64,000 bases of DNA from Adiantum capillus-veneris (Eukaryota > Streptophyta > Polypodiopsida > Polypodiales > Pteridaceae), in NCBI GenBank assembly GCA_014529385.2, contig CM043966.1:88630587-88694586 (forward strand), read 5' to 3'. The position numbers were made by a program, and so were the translations under genes. This document shows positions 1 through 11,825 of this stretch, in pieces. The stretch's first letter is position 1. Each line of letters begins with the position of its first letter. Below the pieces are notes generated by a model that was not told the origin of the DNA, did not search any database, and saw only the letters and a program-made list of their open reading frames with translations.

Positions 1-14
1 GTTGTGTGTCTCCT

Positions 15-47
<33 letters not shown>

Positions 48-69
48 GTCTGTGGTGCTCCCCGATCCC

Positions 70-120
<51 letters not shown>
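15..120. repeat. (CT)n spacer (GA)n microsatellite pair
   Basis: A (CT)n run at about 15-40 and a (GA)n run at about 72-120 are separated by some 30 bases. The two runs are complementary and could snap back into a hairpin. Apparent proteins here (poly-Leu/Ser, poly-Arg/Glu) are artefacts of the dinucleotide repeat. Confidence 0.95.
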
Positions 121-121
<1 letters not shown>

Positions 122-3100
122 ATTGCGACGGCATCACGACGACGGTGAGGCGGTTGAGCGCGGTGTAGTGGCATCTCCCTCTTCTTTGCGGCGAGGAATC
201 CTCCACGATAGCAAGCGTAGAGCGGTGAGTGACACACCATCATCATCTTTGAGCTTACTAGTTTATGCTAGTTGCATGCTTGGAGCCATTTGTGGCTCGC
301 ACACATTGTATTGTCAAGTTCCTTGCATTGAAACGTGCGACAAACACACACACTAATCTACTAGCACAAATATCCATTGACATAATCATAAAAGCATATA
401 TATATGTATATACATATATAATGTCATCTTCTTCTACCATCAATAATGTCCTTCTTTTGAACCGACATCCATGACTCAATTAGATAAGGGAGGCCTCCCA
501 TATTTTGCTATTATAAAAATCCTAATGTCACATAGTAATCTAACCTTATATGCATGAGGATACACTACATATAGTCACCATATTGTGTGTTTCACACATT
601 GGTACACTATAGTTTTAAAGGATACACATTCCAAGTGAAAGAGTGTGAGTTCCACATCTCAAGATCATTGTTGTACATGCTCTTCTATCATCAACAAAAT
701 TGAGGTTTATTGTGTGAAAGCAAATCTTCCTTTATCCACTTATGCAACACGGCTTGTTGAGTTCAAGTTCATTTGTATCTTTATCACTAATTTGGTACCA
801 TAATAGGTCACTTAAGTGTCCTTTATTTACAAATTTAAATTAAATGCTACTTGCATTAGAGGGTGTATTACCCTCTTGATATTCTTAAATATGTTAGCTA
901 GAGGTCCTTTTAAAATATAACCTTGCATTTTAAAATCTACCATGATCAAGAACTATACTCATCAAGTTGACCCTCGTAAAACTGTGATTGATGCTTTGAA
1001 GAAATCAACTTTACATCCTCAAGAAAAAATGAAGTGACCTTGTAGAAAATTTCATGTGAATTTTCCACATTGTGCTATAGATAATTAAAAGTTTCATGTG
1101 CAAAAAGCCTCGCTTTAGAGTATATAAAATAATGGAAAGTTCTACATGTTTGATATGGCCATTTCAAGCATATCGTTGTATACAAAGAAAAATATGTTTG
1201 TGATGTATTTGTGAGTATTAGACAGTGATACATTGCTTACCCTTTCCATTGAGGACTCAAGGTGGAAAGTAGAAGGGCTTTAAAATGCGACAATTATTGG
1301 ACCATTTTAAATATTCAAAGCTGTGTAAGAGAAAACTTCGATAATTTCATTCTTGAGACATAAAAATTCAAAACCTCAAATAATATGAAACTTCCCACTT
1401 AAATCAACTAAATGTATCAAAGTACGTGGTATATACACACTTGGGGAATCTAAAACCTTGGTTTCAATGTCGTTACGGAGAACTCAATATTTTGAGAGTT
1501 TTTGCATAATATAAAACTCAAGATAGAGTTCAAGCAACAAGATTTAACTACATTAGGGAGCCAAAACTATATGTAGTTTCTTGGTTTAAACATATAAAGT
1601 CATTTGTAGTTGTAAAACTGCACTAGAATAGCCCCAATTTTATGAGGGTACCTTTGGATTACCAAAATTATGCTCTTATCCAGCACGTGCTCAAGTATGA
1701 AATTATGTCTATAGCTTGTGACTTGGAAACTAGTCTTTGAAGGGCATTCCATTGTTTTGTAACACTAAGTACTAACACTTTGCTTTTATAAACTTAAAAA
1801 AGGAAATCTCGACAAAAAGATATAAGAATTTCATGATTTTTTGGCAAACCAGCTTGGAATTTTACTAAAATTTATGACTTAGAACTTACCATAATTCTCT
1901 TTATAGGGATCGTATTTTGGCATGGAGAAAAATTCAGTGTTTTCTTTCCCTCATAACCAACATATGGTAGAAGCAAGGTGTAAAAAACTTCTTTCTAGCT
2001 TGACAAATAAATTGTTAAGCAGATACAAGTATTTTTGGGTATTTTTAGTGTTAATAAGAGTATATAGTGAAGCTTAAAGAGCAATTGGGAGCGATAATCA
2101 TGATATTGAACACAAGTTATGGCTAAAACAATTTGAAACAAGATAAAGACACTTATTTTATGTTCGCAATCAACAAAAGCATAGGTAACACCTCTTTTCT
2201 AGTAGGATGAATAGGTGCCATGGAACCATGTGGAAAAGAAACTGAAGGGGTGTATGTACCCATGAGGGCCATTACTAGATAGTGTGGCTTCACCTAAACG
2301 TAGTTGAGAGATCTTTTAAGTAGCTCCGCTCTCAAGTGGATTTGGCTAGTTTGGAGCTTCCAAATGAGATGCCCACACTAGCTCTATATAATGAGCCTCT
2401 CTGTACTCATTTTCAAGTAATCTAGTAATCAAGTTTGTGTCTACACTCTACTCTTCTATTGTGTGCTTAAGTGTTAATTACCATTCCACTACCATGAACG
2501 GTTCCCTAATCTATCCTTCCTAAAGACTACAAGTACAATCACAAAATTGCATATAATTTTCTCTCGCTATTGTGAGAAGGATTCCCAATGCTTGTTTATA
2601 TGTTTCCATGAATTGTTCTTGGGACTACCTAGTTTCTATCCTCTCTCCTTCTCCCAATGGCTTAACAATAGACCATGTTTGATTTTTCATTATGTACCCT
2701 TTAGTTCTGGTCTACTAGGTGTGAAACCCTCGCCCATCAAAAACCATCAATGCTTCTTTCTCCATATTGTACCCCAAGTGTGTAAGTGAGGAAGGTCTTT
2801 CCCTATTCTCAAGGGCACTTTCTAATACTTATGAATTTACACCGAGGTTGAGAGCGATTGGTATTTTGTCCAAATGTGAAGTCACTTTTTGATGTGAAGC
2901 ACCTCTTCACAAGACAATTGAAAACTTGAAGCTCAAGATATCTCTTGAAAGGGCCACCATCTTTTAAGGCACTGACTAAATTTCAATCTAAGTGAGCACA
3001 TCCTTCAAATTTTCCCATGTGCCCTTAAAAAAAACATTTTTGGCAATTTTTGAGCCTTGGCACACATACTCAAGTCCGGCTTTACCAAAAATAGGTTAGC

Positions 3101-3430
3101 CAAGTGGCCTCACACTCTTTCTAAGAGATCACGTAGAAAGAAACAATATTTAGTCAATCTTTGCACATGTGCAAAGAGAAAATTGAAAGGGCTATTCTCC
3201 ACCAAATTGAGTGTTTGATAGATCATGTGAAATCTCTTGGAAAGGGGCTTGCAAAGGGGTAATCAATTAAAGGAAATGGCACACACCAACACAATGATCA
3301 TGGGTAGTGGCACATACCATTCACCGTATGTCCTCCATCAAGCAAAAGTATAAAAAGAGGGACTAGGGTTGGACTAATTAAAACTATGATATGCAATGCA
3401 AAGAGGACTTGATTTAGCAATAACATAGAG
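121..3430. other. AT-rich DNA without recognisable gene
   Basis: I see no ORF with recognisable protein similarity on either strand. Two spots resemble LTR-type promoters: a TATATAA at about 2381-2390 followed by a pyrimidine-rich leader, and a TATAAAAAGAGG at about 3350. Neither could be paired with a second LTR copy, so they are only possible solo-LTR remnants. Confidence 0.5.
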
Positions 3431-3453
3431 ACACACACACGCACACACACACA

Positions 3454-3549
<96 letters not shown>
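3431..3549. repeat. Compound microsatellite (CA)n-(TA)n-(GA)n
   Basis: Three abutting dinucleotide tracts: CA with one interruption at about 3431-3454, alternating AT at about 3456-3500, and GA at about 3501-3549. The AT block is self-complementary and could extrude as a cruciform. Confidence 0.95.
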
Positions 3550-3550
<1 letters not shown>

Positions 3551-3967
3551 CTAGCTTTGGAGGTTTGGGAATGCAATTATGATCTTATCATAGATTAATA
3601 GAAATACTATCTTTAAGCTCTAATACATGTAAAGGTAATTTTGATTATGGAGGATAGATTAGTCTTGCATTCATGGTTTAATCATTGAGTTAACTAAAGT
3701 ATGATATTGATAATTAGAGAGACTCAATGGTAGCAAGGTAGCATGGACATAAACAAGGCTTGTTTGGAATTGGCATAATGAAGCAAGTACAAGGGCCATT
3801 ATACAGGCCTAGGAGGTGAGCTCTTCTTTACATCATTTATGATGTAGCTCGTGTGCAAGCATCTACGAGATGCAACAAAACTATTTAAGTTTGTTACTGC
3901 TCTATTCTAGCTAGACCACAATCATTCAACTATGTAGGTTATTTCTACAAACCCATATTGTTTATAG

Positions 3968-3969
<2 letters not shown>

Positions 3970-4051
<82 letters not shown>
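3970..4051. repeat. Compound microsatellite (CT)n-(CA)n
   Basis: A (TC)n run from about 3970 passes directly into (CA)n ending at about 4051. It abuts the left edge of the repeat copy that begins at 4052. Confidence 0.95.
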
Positions 4052-4053
<2 letters not shown>

Positions 4054-4171
4054 CTTTGGACCCTCAGTCCTTAACTGAGATGTATTTCATGATTCTCCGG
4101 TTTAGAAGAACCTCTTTGTAATGTTTTGATTTCGGTCCATGGGTCATATCTGACCTCCATGGATGATAATT

Positions 4172-4232
<61 letters not shown>

Positions 4233-4245
4233 CATCCATCCATCC
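4052..4245 (+). mobile_element. Short 3'-end copy of a LINE-like repeat, ending in (CT)n
   Basis: The segment at about 4052-4174 matches, with substitutions and small indels, the minus-strand segment at about 28570-28434. That segment follows the L1-ORF1p-like pseudogene inside CACTA-1. Shared blocks include CCTCAGTCCTTAACTGA and GATGATAATTCAATC or close variants. Both copies run straight into a (CT)n tract on the same side (here 4175-4228, followed by a short CATC repeat). I infer a 5'-truncated retroposon whose 3' tail is, or seeds, the microsatellite. Confidence 0.5.
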
Positions 4246-5642
4246 AATACCCATATGTAAAACACTCTAGATAGCATGATTTGTAGCATCAAAATGAACT
4301 AAAAACAAAGTAAAAAGCTACTAGAGTCACTACCATCACGATGGGTCAGGGGAGGTCATCTATAATTTATATACCTATCACTTGGATGTTGGTAGCAAGT
4401 AAACAAGTAGGTCAACAAGCTTCCAAGTAAGTCAGTGAGAAACCGTCCTCAGTGACTATGAATTGATTAAGCAAACTAGCCAAATTTACAACAAGAAGGG
4501 AGATCTAGAATCAAAGCGAGTTGAAAAAAATAAGAGACTACTTCATTTGAAAGAGTGGGTAGTACTATGTAGAGAGCTAGAGACTATTCTTGAGCTATCC
4601 ATATGATTTGTATACAAGGATTATCTATTGAGCCATTGGATATGGTATTGTTCACCATATCAATCAAGAAAATAAGCCATACTGCGATGTTGTTTGTTGT
4701 GTACCATGGTTAGCGTTTGCATGGCATGGTTGCTATATAGATATCAAAGAAGAGCAAAAAAATGGCTCATAGGTATAGCTTGCTACTAGTAGATCATTGT
4801 GGGGTTAAGTTTCTATTGTGCATTTCATTGTTGGTGCCTTTGTGCTATGTGTTGGAGGCTCTACATTAGGCTGGGTGAAAGATTATGAGAGATAACTACC
4901 TGGATTCAAGGAGATTCTTACTAACATTGTAAATAGCCTATACCTACTTGTGAAAAAAGTACATGCATCATCGTGAGTAAACCATGTAGAAAATCTTGCA
5001 AGGTTGCGAACTATATTAAAATAAAGTGATCTTGCTATTTCAAAAGCTCCATCATGTGGATTAATGAGAAGACATCTTTTGAAATGCCAACAAATACCTA
5101 ATGAAAAGTAATAGGCAAGCTTCTATCACAACATTAGTAACCTATCATGAGTTCATATGTCATAAACAAGATGAATTTTATATTAATTTTAAGAGGTTTG
5201 TAATTCAGAAAAGTATTATTTTTTCTTTGAAAATTCAAAAAATTGTGACTTTGATTTACTACCTGGGTAGAACGGTTGAAAATTGCTTAGATCTTGGTCA
5301 CAAGGGGCTTGATTACTAATACTTGATAACTAAGGCCAATTATGAAATTGTGCCCTACAACATATTTCACTTTGGTCACATGCAAATCACTATTCTCATT
5401 TTGCTGCTAGAATTAGTAATTGGAGGTTCAAATCAATTCAACACGACTAGAGAAAGGGAGAGAATGCAATAGTGATGAGCACACTTTAGTGAGCGGATCT
5501 ATTTGCGCTTTAACATCGGCTACCTTTAGTTTGTAGGCAATAAATCTTTACTAAAATTGAAGGGTCATTAAAGGTTGTTCCACGAACAGCTGTGCAACTG
5601 TGCTTAAATTGGTACAGTTGCAAACCTTCTTTCATATTCTAC

Positions 5643-7975
5643 TGATAGCCGTTTTTCGGCTTTCCAAATTGCCATAGTAAGCTACCTCACCCTATCAAAT
5701 CACTCAAACATTTTGGTTATCCCTACCATTTCACTGTACATAGGCGTGTGTGAGTTAGGGACTTTCTCCATATTTTCTTAAAAACCCTCAACTAGCTAGT
5801 CACTGGGCTAGTTGAGCCAAAAAAATAAATCAATCAAAAAAATAAAATATATTATGGCCCATTTGTGTGTAAATATTTCATTGTATATAGGGCCTAAATA
5901 AAAGGATTTCTCATAATTATTTTGGTATTTATTTAAATATTTCTACCTATGGTGTGTTATTTATGCTATGTACATTGATTCACCATTACCATATTTTTTC
6001 TTACCATTTTGCATACTCTTTATTCCATATAAAAATAATTTTATGCAAGCTTCTCTTATTTTTGGTGTAACTCCATTACAACAAAAATCCAAAAAAACTA
6101 GTTCTATTTATGTGTATATTTTTTCACTATTGTGATTTTTTCCTTCCTACATCTATTCTCTATTACTCTCATAAATTAGACCACCAAAAATATTCATCTT
6201 TTTATGGTAGACTTATAATGAGAGAGATTTATTTTGACCCCTTTATATTTTTTCCACCTATATTATTTATATTTGACATGTACATATTTTTTTAGACCCC
6301 TCAATAGTTGATTTTCTTAGTTGTACTATTCACTTATATCATGATCTCAACAATATCTTCAATTATAAACCTACCAAATAAGGTCAAGGGTATGTTGCAT
6401 GCGTGTATGCACTATGGGGGGCTCACTCTTGGAGGTAATCAAAAGAATCATCCAAAGAAGGACCTCACAAGGACTTTGTGCAGTGGAAAAAGCAGTCGGT
6501 TTTACTGAATATTTAAAGATTACATGCTCCCCGAATTTGAAAAGGTGATACAAGCAAAAGTTGTAGCTCGTGGGCTGAACTTTTACCTCAATTTTTTCAT
6601 ATTTTTTTGAGCTACGAGCTGTGAGCTATGATTTTATTGGTGGACCCCAGTTTGCCCATGCTATGCAGCCACACTCCCTCTTTCACTTTATCATTTTCCT
6701 CTTTCACACACACCTCTCCACTCATCATCCCCACCTCTCTCACCACTCCTCTCTGCACCCTACTCACCTTCTTCTCAACCTTGAAGAATAAGAGAAACCA
6801 TGGTGAACTCATGTCTCCTACACACACTTCCATTCCAAAATTGACCACCTAGTCTCATTTTTCCTCATCCATATTACCCATATCTATCAAAAAACCACAA
6901 AATTCAGCCTCTTCTCTTGAAAGACAGCATCATGGTGATTGATTACTCATGTTCACTTACCTTGGCTCCCAAGGAAGGTCAAGAGTAAAGAAAAAACGTA
7001 TCGTCAAAGCTAGTGGACCGTCAACAAGCGTCAAAATTGACCCTACTCAAGACACTTAAAGCATCAACATTGTAAGAAATCCATATTTTCTTACCTTAAA
7101 AGTTTTTTCTTCCTTATTTGTATCCTACATGGATACTCCCATTGTAAATATCCAATTCCATTTGTAAATCAATAAAAATACTAACTCTACTAATTTACTA
7201 ACACTAACCTACTATGAAAAGTCCTATCACCTCCACTTCTCTCCTCTCTCTCTTCTTCATCTATCCACACCAACTTCTTGATAATTCCAAGCAAAAGAAA
7301 TTAGATAAGTGCTAAAAATCTAACCCAACCATGGTTAGAGGAGTAACCCTAGCCCTCAAATTGCTATAAACGGAGGGTGTAGCTAGCACAAATGGAGAGC
7401 CATAAGCAAGAGCACAATGCTATAACTTGAGAATTCAAGCTCAACCTCTCTAGAAGGAGCTCTTGAGTGGAAGCTCATTGTCTTATGCATGTGCATGTGT
7501 TGTATTAGGGGTGATTAGCAAGGGAACTCTATGCCATTGTAAGAGAGAGTGATCATGCAATTGAGAGTAGGAAATCTATCATTTCTCCTACTAGTGTAAG
7601 CCCAACATTTTCTGAATCAAGGAGGGTGGCTTTGGAGTAAGCTTGGATACTCTGTCTCTCTTCCAACGTGAAGTAATGGACAACAATGATGTGTAAGTGT
7701 CTTGGTGTTTTTTTAAAGTTCTTGATTGCTTGTCTCTGGGTGTTGTCATCAATTTAGCCATAAATCCCACATATTGTAAGAGGGCGACAGGGTGGAGAGG
7801 ACTCCCTTGGCCTTAAAACAGTGATTGGGGTGGCTTTTCTTGTGATGTGTTGTGGTGGTGTAATTTACTGAAGCTATGTTCAACAAATACTAATATCACT
7901 TTCATTGGTCATGATAGATTTGTAAAAAGGTATTAGTGCAACAAGCACCCCCTCCCCCTTCCCTCTTTTTCCCAC
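5643..7975 (+). repeat. LTR copy 1 of the tandem array
   Basis: It starts with TGATAGCC after TCTAC. Downstream copies read CAATAGCC at this point, so their terminal TG is mutated. It carries a purine/pyrimidine-rich 'gene-like' block at 6612-6852 that is repeated in all copies and is not a gene. Its TATA motif is damaged (TATAAACG at 7365) compared with copies 2 and 3. Confidence 0.85.
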
Positions 7976-8620
7976 ATGTAGGGAAGCCACGGAGTTTACA
8001 CCATTTCACTTGGTCTATGGTCAAGAGGTTTTACAACCAATTGAGCTCAACATTCCAACAATGCGACTTCATGACAAAGCAGCACAGGATGATCAAGAAG
8101 CATGGATGGATCAACTTTTTACCTTAGCTGAGCTTGAGTGGAAAAGAGAAGCAGAATAAGAGTACTACAAGAGGAAATCCACACAGACGAAGAAAAAGCT
8201 TGACCAGAAACTGAAGGACAAAGGCATCAATGAAGGAGATCTTGTGCTAAGGTATGACATCAACTCGATAATCGTTTTGATGCCAAGTTTGAAACTAGAT
8301 GGCAGGGGCCATACATAGTCAAGAAGGCTTTCAATTCAAGTTACTATCAACTTATGGACTTGAATGGGAAAGAGCACTCCAGGAAGGTAAACGGGTATTG
8401 CTTGAAGACTTATTTGAGTCGCCTTCTACCAAAGGATCTACCAAAGATCTATCAAAAGGCAGCTATCTCATGTAGGTATTGTTCCATGAAGCATGAGTGT
8501 AACTCAAACCAAAATTCTGAGGGCCAAACAATGAAGATCTCGTTAAGGAATCTGAAGCACTCTCTTAGGAAAAGATGCTCTATGGTGGTACATGAATATA
8601 TCATCATCCTGGGGGAGGGC
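7974..8620 (+). pseudogene. Ty3/gypsy integrase C-terminal fragment, copy 1
   Basis: The frame beginning REATEFTPFHLVYG is the conserved region after the integrase catalytic core of plant gypsy elements, and it runs on to the GDLVLRYD and WQGPYIV motifs of the integrase C-terminal domain. The core, reverse transcriptase and gag are all missing. An in-frame TAA lies at 8157-8159, and a one-base deletion at about 8260 (GACATCAAC against GACAATCAAC in copy 2) breaks the frame again. The polypurine tract at about 8610-8620 follows. It is a dead fragment, not an expressed gene. Confidence 0.85.
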
Positions 8621-8623
8621 TAA
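8610..8623 (+). promoter_or_regulatory. Polypurine tract (plus-strand primer) before LTR 2
   Basis: TGGGGGAGGGCTAA lies directly before the LTR. It has the same layout as element G, whose minus-strand tract AAAAGGGGAGGGCTAA precedes its LTR. The repeat at about 11590-11602 is identical. Confidence 0.7.
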
Positions 8624-8810
8624 CAATAGCCGTTTTTCCGCTTTCCATAATTTCCATAGTAAGCTACCTCGCCCTATCAAATCACTCAAACATTTTGGTT
8701 ATCCCTACCATTTCACTGTACATAGGCGTGTGTGAGTTAGGGACTTTCTCCATATTTTCTTAAAAACCCTCAGCTAGCTAGTCACTAGGCTAGTTGAGCC
8801 AAAAAAAAAA

Positions 8811-8841
<31 letters not shown>

Positions 8842-10954
8842 TGACCCATTTGTGTGTAAATATTTCATTGTATATAGAGCCTAAATAAAAGGATTTCTCA
8901 TAATTTGGTATTTTTTAAATATTTCTACCTATGGTGTGTTATGTTAACTATGTACATTGACTCATAATTACCATATTCTTACCATTTTGCATACTCTTTA
9001 TTCCATATAAAAATAATTTCATGCAAGCTTCTCTTATTTTTGGTGTAACTCCATCCCAACAAAAATCCAAAAAAACTAGTTCTATTTCTGTGTATATTTT
9101 TTCACTATTGTGATTTTTTCCTTCCTACATCTATTCTCTATTACTCTCATAAATTAGACCACCAAAAATATTCATCTTTTTATGGTAGACTTATAATGAG
9201 AGAGATTTATTTTGACCCCTTTATATTTTTTCCACCTATATTATTTATATTTGACATGTACATATTTTTTTAGACCCCTCAATAGTTGATTTTCTTAGTT
9301 GTACTATTCACTTATATCATGATCTCAACAATATCTTCAATTATAAACCTACCAAATAAGGTCAAGGGTATGTTGCATGCGTGCATGCACTATGGGGGGC
9401 TCACTCTTGGAGGTAATCAAAAGAATCATCCAAAGAAGGACCTCACAAGGACTTTGTGCAGTGGAAAAAGCAGTCGGTTTTACTGAATATTTAAAGATTA
9501 CATGCTCCCTGAATTTGAAAAGGTGATACAAACAAAAGTTGTAGCTCGTGGGCTGAACTTTTACCTCAATTTTTTCATATTTTTTTGAGCTACGAGCTGT
9601 GAGCTATGATTTTATTGGTGGACCCCAGTTTGCCCATGCTATGCAGCCACACTCCCTCTTTCACTTTATCATTTTCCTCTTTCACACACACCTCTCCACT
9701 CATCATCCCCACCTCTCTCACCACTCCTCTCTGCACCCTACTCACCTTCTTCTCAACCTTGAAGAATAAGAGAAACCATGGTGAACTCATGTCTCCTACA
9801 CACACTTCCATTCCAAAGTTGACCACCTAGTCTCATTTTTCCTCATCCATATTACCCATATCTATAAAAAAACCGCAAAATTCAGCCTCTTCTCTTGAAA
9901 GACAGCATCATGGTGATTGATTACTCATGTTCACTTACCTTGGCTCCCAAGGAAGGTCAAGAGTGGAGAAAAAACATACCGTCAAAGCTAGTGGACCGTC
10001 AACAAGCGTCAAAATTGACCCTACTCAAGACACTTGGAGCATCAACATTGTAATAAATCCATATTTTCTTACCTTAAGAGTTTTTTCTTCCTTATTTGTA
10101 TCCTACATGGATACTCCCATTGTAAATATCCAATTCCATTTGTAAATCAATAAAAATACTAACTCTACTAATTTACTAACACTAACCTACTATGAAAAGT
10201 CCTATCACCTCCACTTCTCTCCTCTCTCTCTTCTTCATCTATCCACACCAACTTCTTGATAATTCCAAGCAAAAGAAATTAGGTAAGTGCTAAAAATCTA
10301 ACCCAACCATGGTTAGAGGAGTAACCCTAGCCCTCAAATTGCTATAAAAGGAGGGTGTAGCTAGCACAAATGGAGAGCCGTAAGCAAGAGCACAATGCTA
10401 TAACTTGAGAATCCAAGCTCAACCTCTCTAGAAGGAGCTCTTGAGTGGAAGCTCATTGTCTTATGCATGTGCATGCGTTGTATTAGAGGTGATTAGCAAG
10501 GGAATTCTATGCCATTGTAAGAGAGAGTGATCATGCAATTGAGAGTAGGAAATCTATCATTTCTCCTACTAGTGTAAGCCCAACATTTTCTGAATCAAGG
10601 AGGGTGGCTTTGGAGTAAGCTTGGATACTTTGTCTCTCTTCCAACGTGAAGTAATGGACAACAATGATGTGTAAGTGTCTTGGTGTTTTTTTAAAGTTCT
10701 TGATTGCTTGTCTCTGGGTGTTGTCATCAATTTAGCCATAAATCCCACATATTGTAAGAGGGCGACAGGGTGGAGAGGACTCCCTTGGCCTTAAAACAGT
10801 GATTGGGGTGGCTTTTCTTGTGATGTGTTGTGGTGGTGTAATTTACTGAAGCTATGTTCAACAAATACTAATATCACTTTCATTGGTCATGATAGATTTG
10901 TAAGAAGGTATTAGTGCAACAAGCACCCCCTCCCCCTTCCCTCTTTTTCCCACA
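8624..10954 (+). repeat. LTR copy 2 of the tandem array
   Basis: It is homologous to LTR 1 throughout, with scattered substitutions and a changed A/T-rich stretch at about 8810-8842. The 5' dinucleotide is CA instead of TG. The TATA box is intact at about 10343. Confidence 0.85.
10343..10350 (+). promoter_or_regulatory. TATA box of LTR 2
   Basis: TATAAAAG followed by GAGGG, with GCTAGC downstream, is the only strong core-promoter motif in the LTR. It is also intact in LTR 3 (about 13338) but altered in LTR 1. It would mark the U3/R boundary region. Confidence 0.5.
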
Positions 10955-11602
10955 TGTAGGGAAGCCACGGAGTTTACACCATTTCACTTGGTCTATGGTC
11001 AAGAGGTTTTACAACCAATTGAGCTCAACATTCCAACAATGCGACTTCATGACAAAGCAGCACAGGATGATCAAGAAGCATGGATGGATCAACTTTTTAC
11101 CTTAGCTGAGCTTGAGTGGAAAAGAGAAGCAGAATAAGAGTACTACAAGAGGAAATCCACACAGACGAAGAAAAAGCTTGACCAGAAACTGAAGGACAAA
11201 GGCATCAATGAAGGAGATCTTGTGCTAAGGTATGACAATCAACTCGATAATCGTTTTGATGCCAAGTTTGAAACTAGATGGCAGGGGCCATACATAGTCA
11301 AGAAGGCTTTCAATTCAAGTTACTATCAACTTATGGACTTGAATGGGAAAGAGCACTCCAGGAAGGTAAACGGGTATTGCTTGAAGACTTATTTGAGTCG
11401 CCTTCTACCAAAGGATCTACCAAAGATCTATCAAAAGGCAGCTATCTCATGTAGGTATTGTTCCATGAAGCATGAGTGTAACTCAAACCAAAATTCTGAG
11501 GGCCAAACAATGAAGATCTCGTTAAGGAATCTGAAGCACTCTCTTTGGAAAAGATGCCCTATGGTGGTACATGAATATATCATCATCCTGGGGGAGGGCT
11601 AA
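10952..11602 (+). pseudogene. Ty3/gypsy integrase C-terminal fragment, copy 2
   Basis: This is the same fragment as at 7974-8620, with the shared TAA at 11135-11137. After the stop the frame is open from about 11222 to 11602 (126 codons) and shows LRYDN, WQGPYIVKK and a lysine-rich tail. Comparison with copy 1 shows that the frameshift there is private to copy 1. No start codon or promoter context suggests it is expressed. Confidence 0.85.
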
Positions 11603-11791
11603 CAATAGCCGTTTTTCCGCTTTCCATAATTTCCATAGTAAGCTACCTCGCCCTATCAAATCACTCAAACATTTTGGTTATCCCTACCATTTCACTGTAC
11701 ATAGGCGTGTGTGAGTTAGGGACTTTCTCCATATTTTCTTAAAAACCCTCAGCTAGCTAGTCACTAGGCTAGTTGAGCCAAAATATATATA

Positions 11792-11825
<34 letters not shown>

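Larger units (their letters stand above)
3550..5642. other. Gene-less stretch up to the tandem LTR array
   Basis: Apart from the LINE-like end at 4052-4245 and its flanking tracts, I recognise nothing. The small ORFs here (for example 5101-5319) are AT-rich and without motifs. Confidence 0.5.

Noticed and set aside
6612-6852. Overlapping ORFs on both strands, repeated at 9590 and 12585
   Set aside because: They are part of the LTR triplicated in the array; low-complexity Ser/Thr/Leu on one strand and its shadow on the other.
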